This document shows, in pieces, positions 51,308 to 60,878 of a stretch of DNA of 64,000 nucleotides. A model generated the notes under the pieces. The model searched no databases. It saw nothing but the letters and a program-made list of their open reading frames with translations, and was not told the DNA's origin. The position numbers and the translations under genes were made by a program. How positions within the stretch are numbered: the first letter of the stretch is position 1; every line of letters begins with the position of its first letter. Source of the stretch: G020348185 sp964525045 (GTDB taxonomy: Bacteria > Nitrospirota > Nitrospiria > Nitrospirales > UBA8639); the NCBI GenBank assembly GCA_964525045.1, contig CAZGFD010000008.1:91513-155512 (forward strand). Reading direction: 5' to 3'.

Positions 51308-52513
51308 ATGATGAGTTTCTCCGACACCCTCGCTCTAGCCTTTGGATCGGTCATGTCTCGACGAGGACGGTCCGGACTGTCCTTGTTGGGTATCGCCATT
51401 GGCGTGGCAGCCGTAATTGTACTGACTTCTATCGGCGAAGGGATTCGTCAATTTATTCTAAATGAATTCAGCCAGTTCGGCACCAATCTGCTGTCCGTCA
51501 CTCCGGGAAATGTGAAGACGCTTGGCATTCCGGGCGTTTTGGGCGGCACGACTCATAAATTGACCCTGGACGATGCCGAGGCGATCCGACAGATCGACGG
51601 CATTCAACGAGTAGTGCCAACGATTGCCGGAAGTGCCAGGGTGGAAGCGGATGGCCGTGGACGGAGCGTATCGGTATTCGGGGTCACCTCTGAAACACCC
51701 GAGCATTGGAAAGTTTCGGTCAGGCAAGGGACGTTTCTGCCGGAGGGAGATGTCCGGCGCCGGCAACCCGTCGCCGTCCTCGGACCAAAATTGAAACATG
51801 AATTATTTGCCGACGCCAACCCGTTAGGACAATTTGTTCGCATCGCAGGGTATCGATTTCGTGTCCTGGGCGTGATGGCTCCCAAAGGGCACCTTCTCGG
51901 CTTTGATATTGACGACGCGGTATACGTGCCCGTCGCGTCCGGAATGAGCATGTTTAATCTGGATGAATTAATGGAAATTCAAATTGCGTTCAGCTATCGG
52001 CGGACGGTGGACCAGGTCGAAGAGGATATTCGGCAGTTGCTCATGGAGCGGCATCGAGGCGAAGAAGACTTCACGATTACCACACAAGCGGCCATGCTCG
52101 ATACGCTCGACAGCGTAATGAATGTTGTGACCACGGCGGTGGGCATCATTGCCGGGATTTCCTTAATCGTGGGAGCCATCGGCATCTTGACGGTGATGTG
52201 GATGGCCGTCAAAGAACGAACAGCCGAAATAGGGTTATTGAAGGCCACAGGAGCCACATCCGGACAGATTTACCAGTTGATTCTTTTTGAGGCCTTCATG
52301 CTCGCGGTGATTGGAGGAGGAGTTGGACTCGGGTTCGGCGTCACCCTTTCCACCGTCTTGCCTCATTTTGTACCGAGATTACCCACTCAACTTCACACCG
52401 GTTATATTCTAGCCGCATTATCTATCAGTGCCCTGACCGGGATCAGTTCCGGTCTCCTTCCAGCCCATAGAGCGGCGTCCATCGATCCCGTGCAAGCTCT
52501 TCATGCGAATTAA
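51308..52513 (+). CDS. MacB-type ABC permease 2
   Basis: 401 residues, same layout and length as permease 1: TM1 with GIAIGVAAVIVLTSIGEGIRQ, a periplasmic domain, and FtsX TMs (AVGIIAGISLIVGAIGILTVMWM) with EIGLLKATGATSGQI. The two permeases have clearly diverged, so they may form a heterodimer with the one ATPase. It is separated from permease 1 by 196 bp containing a palindromic element. Confidence 0.92.
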   Translation: MMSFSDTLALAFGSVMSRRGRSGLSLLGIAIGVAAVIVLTSIGEGIRQFILNEFSQFGTNLLSVTPGNVKTLGIPGVLGGTTHKLTLDDAEAIRQIDGIQRVVPTIAGSARVEADGRGRSVSVFGVTSETPEHWKVSVRQGTFLPEGDVRRRQPVAVLGPKLKHELFADANPLGQFVRIAGYRFRVLGVMAPKGHLLGFDIDDAVYVPVASGMSMFNLDELMEIQIAFSYRRTVDQVEEDIRQLLMERHRGEEDFTITTQAAMLDTLDSVMNVVTTAVGIIAGISLIVGAIGILTVMWMAVKERTAEIGLLKATGATSGQIYQLILFEAFMLAVIGGGVGLGFGVTLSTVLPHFVPRLPTQLHTGYILAALSISALTGISSGLLPAHRAASIDPVQALHAN

Positions 52514-52715
52514 CGCAACGGGATTGTCGGTACATTACTTCTGCTTGCAAAGCAGGAATTGTTGCTTAGCTGAAACCTCAAAGTTACAACATTACTCAAT
52601 TGTAATTGTTAATCATTTCCACACTGATCCATGACCAACAAAGATCCATTTAGCAACCCAACGATCCGATAGCATCAAATGCAGTGCGCCCCTCCAATCC
52701 AAATTTCAGGTAACC

Positions 52716-52922
52716 ATGCGGAAACGGGAAGCGGCTATGGATGGGGTGATTAAAGTCAATGAGGAAGTTCTGGCCCTCTATGCGGAAGCCTGCCAGATAC
52801 TCGGCTCTAACCAAAAGGCCATTCCCAACGCAGGCTTACCGCTCTTGGACAAAGCGACGGGGCAAAGTCACTGGGAATACTTAAAGGGGTGGTATCGCAA
52901 AGAAGGGTGGATGGAGGAGTGA
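52716..52922 (+). CDS. Small protein, unknown
   Basis: 68 residues, acidic and helical (VIKVNEEVLALYAEACQILG; WEYLKGWYRKEGW). The composition looks coding, and a weak AGGT site precedes the ATG. No family recognised. It ends 42 nt before the convergent Sel1 gene. Confidence 0.4.
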   Translation: MRKREAAMDGVIKVNEEVLALYAEACQILGSNQKAIPNAGLPLLDKATGQSHWEYLKGWYRKEGWMEE

Positions 52923-52963
52923 AGGAACGAGATTCTCAAGAATGGGGATGTCAAGCCAATTGC

Positions 52964-55042
52964 TCATTTCTCTTTCGGCCGCCATTCCCTAGCCATTCGT
53001 TGAGCTTCAGCCAGTTGTTGGGGATTCAAATCCTTCTCAACTGCGTCTCGTTGTTCAGCATATTTTGCATTTTGACTTGCAGCCAGATTTAGCCACATAT
53101 GTGCTAGAACATAGTTTTTTGGTGCACCTCGTCCTTTATAATACATTTCCCCAACAGCAAATTGACCATTGGCATTCCCCTGCTCCGCCGCTAAGCGATA
53201 CCACTTCGCCGCTTCGACATAATCCTGCGGCACACCCTGGCCATGGTCGTACCTCACACCGAGGAGTACCTGAGCATCAGCCTTCCCCTGGTCCGCCGCT
53301 AAGCGAAACCACTTCGCCGCTTCGACATAATCCTGCGGCACCCCCTGGCTACGGTTGTTCATCCCCTCCTGGCTAAGCTGGACATCGGCCTTTCCCCGCT
53401 CAGCCGCTAAACGATACCAATCCATTGCTTCGGCATCGTCCTGCGGCACCCCTTCGCCATGGAAGTACCGCAACCCCAGGATTATCTGGGCATTGGCATT
53501 CCCCTGCTCCGCCGCTAAGCGAAACCACTTGCTTGCTTCGGCATAGTCCTGCGGCACCCCTTGGCCACGATCGTACATAAGCCCCAGTTGTACCTGGGCA
53601 CCGGCATCCCCCTGCTCGGCCGCTAAGCGAAACCACTTCGCCGCTTCGACATAATCCTGCGGCACCCCTTCGCCTATGGCGTACATGAACCCCAGTTGTA
53701 CCTGGGCACCGGCATCCCCCTGGTCGGCCGCTAAGCGAAACCACTTCATTGCTTCGGCATCGTCCTGCGGCACACCCCTACCTGTAGCGTACATCAGGCC
53801 CAGGGATACCTGGGCACTGACATTCCCCTTGTCGGCTTCCAAGCGCAACCACTTCGCCGCTTCGGCATCGTCCTGCGGCACCCCTTGCCGGGCGTACAAC
53901 ATCCTCAGGTTAAGCTGAGCACCGGCATTCCCCTGGTCCGCCGCTAAACGCAACCACTTCATTGCTTCGGCATCGTCCTGCGGCACCCCTTCGCCATGGG
54001 CGTATAGGACCCCCAGCAGGTTCTGGGCATTGGCATTCCCCTGCTCCGCCGCTAAGCGATACCACTTCGCCGCTTCGGCGTTATCCTGGGGCACCCCTTG
54101 GCCACGGCCGTACATCAGCCCTAGATTATACTGGGCCTTGGCTTTCCCCTGCTTGGCTGCTAAGCGAAACCACTTCGCCGCTTCGGCATAATCTTGGGGC
54201 AAAACTTTGCCAACATGATACATCACCCCCAGGTTGTACTGGGCACTGGCATCCTCCTGGTCAGCCGCCAAACGGTACCACTTCACTGCTTGGGTACCAT
54301 CCTGTGGCACGCCTTTACCCTCACTGTACATAAACCCCAGATTGAACTGAGCATTGACATCCCCCTGCTCGGCCGCCAAACGGTACCACTTCACTGCTGT
54401 GGCATAATCCTGGGGTACCCCCTGACCTTGGGCGTACATAAATCCCAGTTCGTTCTGGGCACCCGCATGGCCATCCTCAGCGAGTGGTCGCAATTCTTTC
54501 AGGGCGGTTTCATAGTCGCCACGGTCGTGGGCCTCTTTGCCTGCCTGAAAGTCCGCCCGCCCAAGGGTGGGATTTTCCAGATTTTCGGCATCCTTCTCTT
54601 TTGCTAGGTGAAGCCCATACTTTCTTGATAGTTCTTGTTTGATGAATTCAGCCTTATAAATCGTGGCACCATTTTGTGGTTTCTTTGAAAAACACCTTAT
54701 GGTAATGACATGACGAGGAAGTGCCCCGCCATATGTTTGATAACCATCACTATAGAGGTATGGCTTCATAATGGATTGCTGTTCTACCACAACAAAATAC
54801 GAGTACCCGTGTTCCAATGTGATTTCCGCAGCTCTCAAGAGAGTAAAATCTGAAGCTCTCTCCATTTTTGTTCTTGAATTGCCAGTAAAAAAAACTTTGA
54901 AGACATTTTCATCCAGCTTCGTATCAGAATATCCTTTTCCAGATGAATCAACAGCGGTTGCGTCAACATAGCCGGTTGGTGCACAGGCGAAGACGGTTAG
55001 GGATAAGAAAAACAAAAAAACGAAGATTAATTGGTTCTTCAT
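52964..55042 (-). CDS. Sel1-repeat lipoprotein with CC0125-type N-terminal domain
   Basis: 692 residues. A signal peptide ends in a lipobox-like VFAC (Cys20). Residues 20-150 resemble the CC0125/CC1285 lipoprotein domain (FTGNSRTKMERASDFTLLRAAE; YSYFVVVEQQ). From about 180 onward there are some 13 Sel1-like repeats of 36 residues, each with KWYRLAAEQGNANAQ and GVPQDYAEA-like parts; the sixth is one residue short and the eleventh is degenerate. The 108-bp DNA units are very alike, so number and order can change by recombination. It probably acts as an outer-membrane-anchored protein-binding scaffold. Confidence 0.9.
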   Translation of the reverse strand: MKNQLIFVFLFFLSLTVFACAPTGYVDATAVDSSGKGYSDTKLDENVFKVFFTGNSRTKMERASDFTLLRAAEITLEHGYSYFVVVEQQSIMKPYLYSDGYQTYGGALPRHVITIRCFSKKPQNGATIYKAEFIKQELSRKYGLHLAKEKDAENLENPTLGRADFQAGKEAHDRGDYETALKELRPLAEDGHAGAQNELGFMYAQGQGVPQDYATAVKWYRLAAEQGDVNAQFNLGFMYSEGKGVPQDGTQAVKWYRLAADQEDASAQYNLGVMYHVGKVLPQDYAEAAKWFRLAAKQGKAKAQYNLGLMYGRGQGVPQDNAEAAKWYRLAAEQGNANAQNLLGVLYAHGEGVPQDDAEAMKWLRLAADQGNAGAQLNLRMLYARQGVPQDDAEAAKWLRLEADKGNVSAQVSLGLMYATGRGVPQDDAEAMKWFRLAADQGDAGAQVQLGFMYAIGEGVPQDYVEAAKWFRLAAEQGDAGAQVQLGLMYDRGQGVPQDYAEASKWFRLAAEQGNANAQIILGLRYFHGEGVPQDDAEAMDWYRLAAERGKADVQLSQEGMNNRSQGVPQDYVEAAKWFRLAADQGKADAQVLLGVRYDHGQGVPQDYVEAAKWYRLAAEQGNANGQFAVGEMYYKGRGAPKNYVLAHMWLNLAASQNAKYAEQRDAVEKDLNPQQLAEAQRMAREWRPKEK

Positions 55043-55209
55043 GGTCTAATGCTTCTTAATTCTAGAATCACCAATAGGGGTTAAATTTAGACAAGAATAG
55101 CTGTAAATATCTTAAAACATTCCTTTTCTAACCAATAGAACTTCACCTCACTCACACATAACAATCCTCGACCATTTTGCCAACCTTGAATGGGTCCGCA
55201 GGCTCGCCC

Positions 55210-55404
55210 CTACCCCTTTCCTTTGGGTAGCAGCCCTTTTTTTTCAAGTTCGGCGACATGCGCTTGAAGGATTTCAATCAAATATGTGCGCATCCCACGG
55301 CTACCACTAAGCGCAGCGGCCGCTCGAAGCTTTCGAGATAAGTCTACCGGAAATTCCCTGAGATAGAGAACGGTGGTGTCCTTGCCCCCATCCTTTTTGG
55401 CCAT
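55210..55404 (-). CDS. Small ribbon-helix-helix-like protein
   Basis: 64 residues. VLYLREFPVDLSRKLRAAAALSGSRGMRTYLIEILQAHV fits a beta strand plus two helices as in Arc/CopG regulators. It is divergent from another such gene at 55508, with about 100 bp between; likely a DNA-binding autoregulator of the mobile island. Confidence 0.7.
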   Translation of the reverse strand: MAKKDGGKDTTVLYLREFPVDLSRKLRAAAALSGSRGMRTYLIEILQAHVAELEKKGLLPKGKG

Positions 55405-55507
55405 GGGCCGAATGCTAACGAAGCTGGACTAAAACCTCAATATCGACATTGACAACATTACTGTGTTATGCTAGCATTTGACGTCACATGAGAAAGGGGG
55501 GAAACCC

Positions 55508-55660
55508 ATGAAAATGAAACGGGTAATGATCCAATTACCGCATACTCTTAAAGGAAAACTTGATAGCTTACGGGGGCAGGGCTACTCCACGAGCGGCTTC
55601 ATTCGCGCCCTTCTCGAACGCGAACTCGGACCAACGCACAACAAACCGAAAGGATCCTAA
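55508..55660 (+). CDS. Small ribbon-helix-helix-like protein
   Basis: 50 residues from MKMKRVMIQLP, with GGGGGG 6 nt upstream. MIQLPHTLKGKLDSLRGQGYSTSGFIRALLEREL is a short ribbon-helix-helix. Its stop is directly before the integrase start, so it may be the element's regulator or excisionase-like factor. Confidence 0.72.
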   Translation: MKMKRVMIQLPHTLKGKLDSLRGQGYSTSGFIRALLERELGPTHNKPKGS

Positions 55661-55662
55661 CC

Positions 55663-56845
55663 ATGCGAGGAAGTCTAAAAAAACGTTATAAAGGCAGTTG
55701 GAATATCGTTTTGGATATCGGGACGGAGTTTGATCCGGAGACTGGTAGAAGAAAGCGAAAGCAGAAATGGATTACAGTGAAGGGGAACAAGCGTCAAGCT
55801 GAGGAGGAACTCGCCAAACTGCTAAACGATGTACGCAAGGATGAGTATATTCAGCCATCCAAAATGAAATTGGGCGAATGGTTGGAGGAGTGGTTAGAGA
55901 TCGCCATGAAACCCCCAACGAAACGATTACGGACCTATGAAACCTATCGGAGTGTCATTCACAAACACATCCAGGGATCCTTTTTGGCGAAGGTGCCTCT
56001 ACAAAGTCTTCAGTCGATCCATTTAGAGCGGTACTATCGGGAAACCCCGGTCCCATCTCTCGCCACTCAATCAACATCACACGATGTTGCACAGTGCCTT
56101 GAAAGCGGCCATGCACCGGGGACTGATTGCCCGCAATCCGGCCGCGTTGGTGGTGGGAAAGCCTAAGAAAAAAGAAGGCCATGACGACGTGCAAGACAAT
56201 TGCTGGGAACAGCATGAGGCTCGACAATTTCTTGAAACGGCCAAAGCAGCCGGGCCACAACCGGCGGCCTTTTATACCTTGGCCTTGGACACGGGGGCAC
56301 GGAAAGGCGAACTGTGTGGCTTAAAATGGGCGGATTTCGACTTTGGGAACGGTCGGGTGTGTATTCGACGACAACTCGTGAAAGCGGGATCAGGGCCGAA
56401 ATTTGGTCCCATCAAGAATGGGAAGGTGCGATTTATTGATCTTAATCGTCAGACCCTGGCCCTATTGGCCAAACACCGAATTCACCAAGCCGAAATAAAA
56501 CTGGCCAATGGTCCCCACTATCACGATCATGGCCTCGTATTTGCCAAAGAATGGGGGGAACGACAACGACACACGGATCATCTTGGTGATCCCTTGTCGA
56601 TGAACAATCTCGGTCAACGCGAATATGCCAAACTCATCAAACAGGCAGGGGTGCGGCCTATCACGTTTCATGGCTTGCGCCATACCAGTGCCACGTTGTC
56701 CTTGCAGGCAGGGGTTCCGGTTCACGTGGTAAAGGAACGGTTAGGCCACAAACGAATTCAGACCACGCTGGAAATTTATGCCCATGCGATCCCGTCGATG
56801 CAGAAAGAAGCGGCGGCAAAGTTGGGGGCGGTGTTGCATGGGTAA
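55663..56845 (+). pseudogene. Tyrosine integrase, frameshifted
   Basis: The first frame (55663 to about 56070) encodes the AP2-like arm-binding and SAM-like core-binding domains (KQKWITVKGNKRQAEEELAKLL; SIHLERYYRET). The frame then shifts near 56060-56075, and the catalytic domain continues in another frame: ALDTGARKGELCGLKWAD (first Arg), HGLRHTSATLSLQAG (HxLR), LGHKRIQTTLEIYAHA (His and nucleophile Tyr). All catalytic residues are present, so one indel near 56070 is the only visible damage; sequencing error is possible. Confidence 0.88.
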
Positions 56846-56937
56846 GAAAAAACAAGGCACAATTACGAAATAAATATGGTCATTTGAATAACTATATATA
56901 TAAAATCATTTTGTTTTGGGCGATTATGTTGAAGATC

Positions 56938-57543
56938 CTAAGATTTGAAAAATTTTTTTAGATCGGAACACCAACCTTTAATTTTAGGCCACATGGCGTT
57001 TAGATTCACCCCTATGCCGTGGAAATTGGGATTTAATTCTAGGACTGGCTTGGTGGCTTTCACATCAATATATGTGCGAAGTCGTGGTGCAATATTTGAT
57101 AGATCCTTCAGATCAATAAGTGCCTGCCTAGAATCCCTATAGATCTCGTCCAGAAGGGGGCGCATCTTTTCATATCGCAGTTTTTTTTGGATCTCATTCC
57201 TTTTGAAACGGATGCATCTTGTTTCCTCAATATCCAGGCTCTGGGCAATTTGCATGACTATTTCGACATGGCGGTCGCTTACCCCATCTCGCAATTCTTT
57301 TAATAAGCGTTCAATATCCCCTTTATAACGCTGTAGCAAATCAATGAAATAATCGATATACCGGAGCACTTCCTGTGGATTCTCCAGAAATGAGTTCGCT
57401 TCCCTTACCTTCGATTTTTTTACCTCAAGACTGTCAATGTCAGAAACTAGAATAAACCGCCAATCGGAAAGCTGGTCGAGGATATCACTAAGCGGGACGC
57501 TAGTATAATCAGTCATGCCTGCCATCCAACTTCTGGGTCTCAT
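56938..57543 (-). CDS. Hypothetical island protein, helical
   Basis: 201 residues; the first ATG has AGGAA 7 nt upstream. Almost wholly helical by composition: SLEVKKSKVREANSFLENPQEVLRYIDYFIDLLQRYKGDIERLLKEL and a second amphipathic stretch. No signal peptide, membrane segment or known motif. It lies between two integrase copies, so it is cargo of the island. Confidence 0.65.
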   Translation of the reverse strand: MRPRSWMAGMTDYTSVPLSDILDQLSDWRFILVSDIDSLEVKKSKVREANSFLENPQEVLRYIDYFIDLLQRYKGDIERLLKELRDGVSDRHVEIVMQIAQSLDIEETRCIRFKRNEIQKKLRYEKMRPLLDEIYRDSRQALIDLKDLSNIAPRLRTYIDVKATKPVLELNPNFHGIGVNLNAMWPKIKGWCSDLKKFFKS

Positions 57544-57734
57544 TTGCAGGTTCCTATAGAAGAGTTATCAAATGTTAGCACTTTGTCAGCGAAAGAAAGG
57601 AACGGGGTTCGTAACTCGATGAAACAATTCAAGAAAAAAGATTTTGGTATCCAGGGCCTGATAATGTTGCATGGTTAAGGCAAGGCCGGTGCAGAACTTA
57701 AATATATAAGTGAAAGCCTTTCGACGTCCCACAC

Positions 57735-58271
57735 TCAGGATAAAGAACATCTTATTTTTAATATCTTAAACTCAATAGGAGGAGTGCCTTCACCTTTATA
57801 GTTAGAAGGGCGCTTTAATTCCACAAGGTGACAATAAAATAGACGTGGTTCTCGTTGTTCCTTTTCAAAGAAAACCATCATGTCTAGGATATCCCTTGCA
57901 AATTGTGGCCTGACATCAAGAAATAATACCGTTTGGCCATTTCCACACCAACCATCCCCTAAGAAACCTTCACTTTCATGCTTTGTCCCATAGGGGGGGA
58001 CTGACTGATTAACCTGCATTCTTAGACTGTACCCTGCCCATTGGTCGGGGCTACCCACCCGGCCGCGAATTTGATAACTAAAACTTCCTTCCACCATGTC
58101 CCCTTTCCAATGTTCAGCCAGTGCATAACTTCCTCCTTTTTCAAAACTTCCCCTATATTTGGGGGCAAATCCCTCGAGGTCATAATCTATTAAATTTCCC
58201 AGCGAAACGGTTTCAAAGCAGAGTTCTATATAATCTGATCCCCCATAGAGGGCTTGTATTTCTTCATCCAT
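57735..58271 (-). CDS. Hypothetical island protein
   Basis: 178 residues, acidic, mixed alpha/beta (YIELCFETVSLGNLIDYDL; GWCGNGQTVLFLDVRPQFARDILDMMVFF; RLFYCHLVELKRPSNY). No recognised family. Same strand as the helical gene downstream; the OLD gene lies upstream on the same strand beyond an integrase remnant. Confidence 0.65.
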   Translation of the reverse strand: MDEEIQALYGGSDYIELCFETVSLGNLIDYDLEGFAPKYRGSFEKGGSYALAEHWKGDMVEGSFSYQIRGRVGSPDQWAGYSLRMQVNQSVPPYGTKHESEGFLGDGWCGNGQTVLFLDVRPQFARDILDMMVFFEKEQREPRLFYCHLVELKRPSNYKGEGTPPIEFKILKIRCSLS

Positions 58272-58436
58272 AGGCTTCTCAACAATCCGATATGGGGACA
58301 GGCGGTGGCCAACCGTACTGAGGTTTTTACTTACTAGCCCCCGGGGTAGCCGTTTTTTAGCAAAAGAAAGGAACAGTACTTAATTCTCATTGTGAAACTG
58401 GGATAAGGTGGGCCTTGGTGCCCAGGCTCACGCGGG

Positions 58437-58670
58437 CGATCCCTTGGCAAGGAATAATCTCGGCCAACGCGAAAATGCCAAACTCATCAAACAGGCAAGG
58501 TTGTAGCCCATCAAGTTTCATGGGTTGCGCCATACCAGTGCCACGTTGTCCTTGCAGGCAGGAGTCCCGGTTCACGTGGTGCAGGAACGGTCAAGGCACA
58601 AAGGATTCAGACAACCTTGGATCTCTATGCCCATGCAATGCCGTCGATGCAAAAGGCCGCGGCGGAATAG
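58437..58670 (+). pseudogene. Tyrosine integrase C-terminal remnant
   Basis: This resembles 56588-56822 (most bases agree over about 230 bp, including an identical 30-base block around GCGCCATACCAGTGCCACG). HxLRHTSATLSLQAGVPVHVV is readable, then the frame breaks before DLYAHAMPSMQ. It is a decayed relative of the integrase upstream, not an exact duplicate. Confidence 0.85.
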
Positions 58671-58681
58671 TGGCAGCGGTA

Positions 58682-60433
58682 TTAATGTAAATGATACTTA
58701 GGAGAGATTGTTTCCTTTTGATCCTGTTTGGGGTTGCTTTGCCCAGTAAAGCGCATGAGAATTTCTTGGACAAACGAATCAAGCTGAGGAGAGGATTGCC
58801 CCTTGTGTAATTCTTCCAAGGCACGGACAATCCATTCGTTTTTTCGAGTAGTACCAACCTTTATCCAACCTTCGAGTTCACCAACCGGTACCAGGTATAA
58901 TCCATACTTTTTACAATCATCCAATAGCTTGAGGGCAGTTTCTTTGATAGTATCCGGAAATCCCTGAATTCCTTGAAGTTTGATCTTGTGCCAGGTTGCG
59001 GCTTCTTTACGGAGTCGATTTAGAGCACCACGCGCACCCGACAGATCATGTTTATCTTGTTTGAGTTGATCAAGAAATTCTTCCACTTTACCTGCTAAAT
59101 TGTTAAGAACAAATTTCTCGTTGCTTTGATCTCCTAAAGCAGAAATTACTGTATCGCGGAGTTCAAATACTGTCGAACCCTCGGCCTTGGGATCTAAAGC
59201 ATTAATTATTGAGCTAAAATCTGATTCCATACTTAGGGTGTCCAGGTCTGCTATGGCTATCGTTGGGATCTGGGCGGACCGAAGTAATTCCACAACTTTG
59301 GGAATCGACTGTTTGTTGTGGGCGTGAATGAATAAAACATCTTGTTGCAAGGAAATCCGTGATGCCACCGTTTGATACACAGCCCGATCGGCATCTGCCT
59401 CACAAACTACGACCCCTCTAAAAAAAATAGCCTCAAGTACTCTCTGACTTGAAAGGAGCGGAGAATTAGCAAGATCGGCCGTCGCTTCAGGCGGTATTCT
59501 GACATACATCGTCGAGTCATTAGTGCGGTTAATTCTAAAAATTTCAACTGGGGTCTTACTCGATAGGATCCCAGATAGGAAATTGGCATTGTGGGTGGCT
59601 ACCAGTATCTGGCCAGACATTGAATTGGCATGTTCAGCAATCCAATTCCCCAGCTGTCTTGCTTGGGCCGGATGAAGAAATGCCTCTGGCTCATCAAGCA
59701 AAACAATTCGTCCTTGAGACAATAGCAAGCTAAGAACAACGCCTACAAAACTGCGAAAACCATCGCCTTGGTCGTCTAGGGTGGGATACTGGGAAAAAAG
59801 TGAATGTGCTTCTCTAGGATCCTCGGGAATTTCCCCAAACTCTTTGGCTACCCTCATGGCTAAGTGTGTCATACCACTATAATCAAGCCGGATATCCATC
59901 CCGAAGATTTCATTAAAGACTTCCCTCAGATCATATTCAGTTTGCCTTCCTGCTTCAAACAAAGCTTGCAGCAAGTTTTGAGGAGGGCCCTGTTGCGGAT
60001 TATGAGATTCAAGGCCTCTGGCTACTTTTAACCTGGACTCTGCGTCCAGGTATGACACTCGATACTTTCCAATGCCTCTAAGAGCGAAATCCAAATTATC
60101 TGAATTGCTAAATTGCCTCTCATAGTCTTTGAGCGACAATCTTGTTTTTTCGCCACTCATTAAATTGGACGAAATTCCTCGGACAATGTGATGGCCGATA
60201 TTATCAGGATCCTCACTGCGGTCGAGCCCAGAAAAAAGAAGATCCAAACTCTCTGGCTTTTTAATGATTACCTCCTTAACAACTATTGGACGGGCGTGGA
60301 CACCCTTTGTCAGCTTTTCGTGAATATCTTTTAGTGTCTGGGATTTTCCAACGTTATTTGGCCCTACTAGGACAGTAAATTTCTTGATTGGAATCTCCCT
60401 CCCTTCTATTGTTCGGATTTTGTCAATTTCCAT
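58682..60433 (-). CDS. OLD-family ATP-dependent nuclease (AAA + TOPRIM)
   Basis: 583 residues. ABC/SMC-like ATPase: Walker A VGPNNVGKS (23-31), an ABC-type Walker B IVLLDEPEAFLHPAQARQ and the switch His in VATHNANFLSG. The TOPRIM domain has VVVCEADADRAVYQTV (Glu and Asp-x-Asp) and IPTIAIADLDTL. It matches stand-alone (class 1) OLD nucleases, known in anti-phage defence. No UvrD-like helicase (Gabija) or other recognisable partner lies next to it. Located between the integrase remnant and tRNA-Leu. Confidence 0.9.
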   Translation of the reverse strand: MEIDKIRTIEGREIPIKKFTVLVGPNNVGKSQTLKDIHEKLTKGVHARPIVVKEVIIKKPESLDLLFSGLDRSEDPDNIGHHIVRGISSNLMSGEKTRLSLKDYERQFSNSDNLDFALRGIGKYRVSYLDAESRLKVARGLESHNPQQGPPQNLLQALFEAGRQTEYDLREVFNEIFGMDIRLDYSGMTHLAMRVAKEFGEIPEDPREAHSLFSQYPTLDDQGDGFRSFVGVVLSLLLSQGRIVLLDEPEAFLHPAQARQLGNWIAEHANSMSGQILVATHNANFLSGILSSKTPVEIFRINRTNDSTMYVRIPPEATADLANSPLLSSQRVLEAIFFRGVVVCEADADRAVYQTVASRISLQQDVLFIHAHNKQSIPKVVELLRSAQIPTIAIADLDTLSMESDFSSIINALDPKAEGSTVFELRDTVISALGDQSNEKFVLNNLAGKVEEFLDQLKQDKHDLSGARGALNRLRKEAATWHKIKLQGIQGFPDTIKETALKLLDDCKKYGLYLVPVGELEGWIKVGTTRKNEWIVRALEELHKGQSSPQLDSFVQEILMRFTGQSNPKQDQKETISPKYHLH

Positions 60434-60645
60434 AAATAAATACCAATATTTTTTCGTAAATCTTTTTTACTAGGCTTATATATCTATCCAATGTTTAGCC
60501 TAAAATTATTCCAAGTTGGTGAAAAACTTTACTCTCGCAATAAAGGTTTTCAATTGAAATACCACCTAAATATTAATAGCAGTTAGCTAGCTAAATTGGG
60601 ATAAGAATAGTCTAAGCAATTGAGAAGAAAAAAGAAGAGAGGATT

Positions 60646-60730
60646 TGGTGCCGAAGGCGGGACTCGAACCCGCATGGGTCTCCCCACACGCCCCTCAAAC
60701 GTGCGTGTCTACCAGTTCCACCACTTCGGC
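60646..60730 (-). tRNA. tRNA-Leu (GAG)
   Basis: Acceptor stem GCCGAAG/CTTCGGC, anticodon arm CACGT-TTGAGGG-GCGTG with anticodon GAG, a long variable arm and T-arm GGTTCGAGTCC; CCA is encoded. 85 nt. It lies at the right border of the accessory island. Confidence 0.95.
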
Positions 60731-60878
60731 ACGAACTCCGCGGCATTATGGATTGCATTTGAAACCCTTGTCAATGAAATGATTGCATGGGTAGAATTCC
60801 CCTCAGACCCGATTGATGTTTTTCCCTTGAGACTTCGTTCACGGGCCATTTTTTCCCCTTCCATTTCAGATCATTCTT

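Noticed and set aside
53050..54560. CRISPR-like periodic repeats
   Set aside because: The 108-bp period encodes Sel1 protein repeats in one open frame.
56938..60433. A Gabija, Septu or PARIS defence system
   Set aside because: The OLD protein carries ATPase and TOPRIM in one chain, but there is no UvrD-like helicase, HNH or separate TOPRIM partner.
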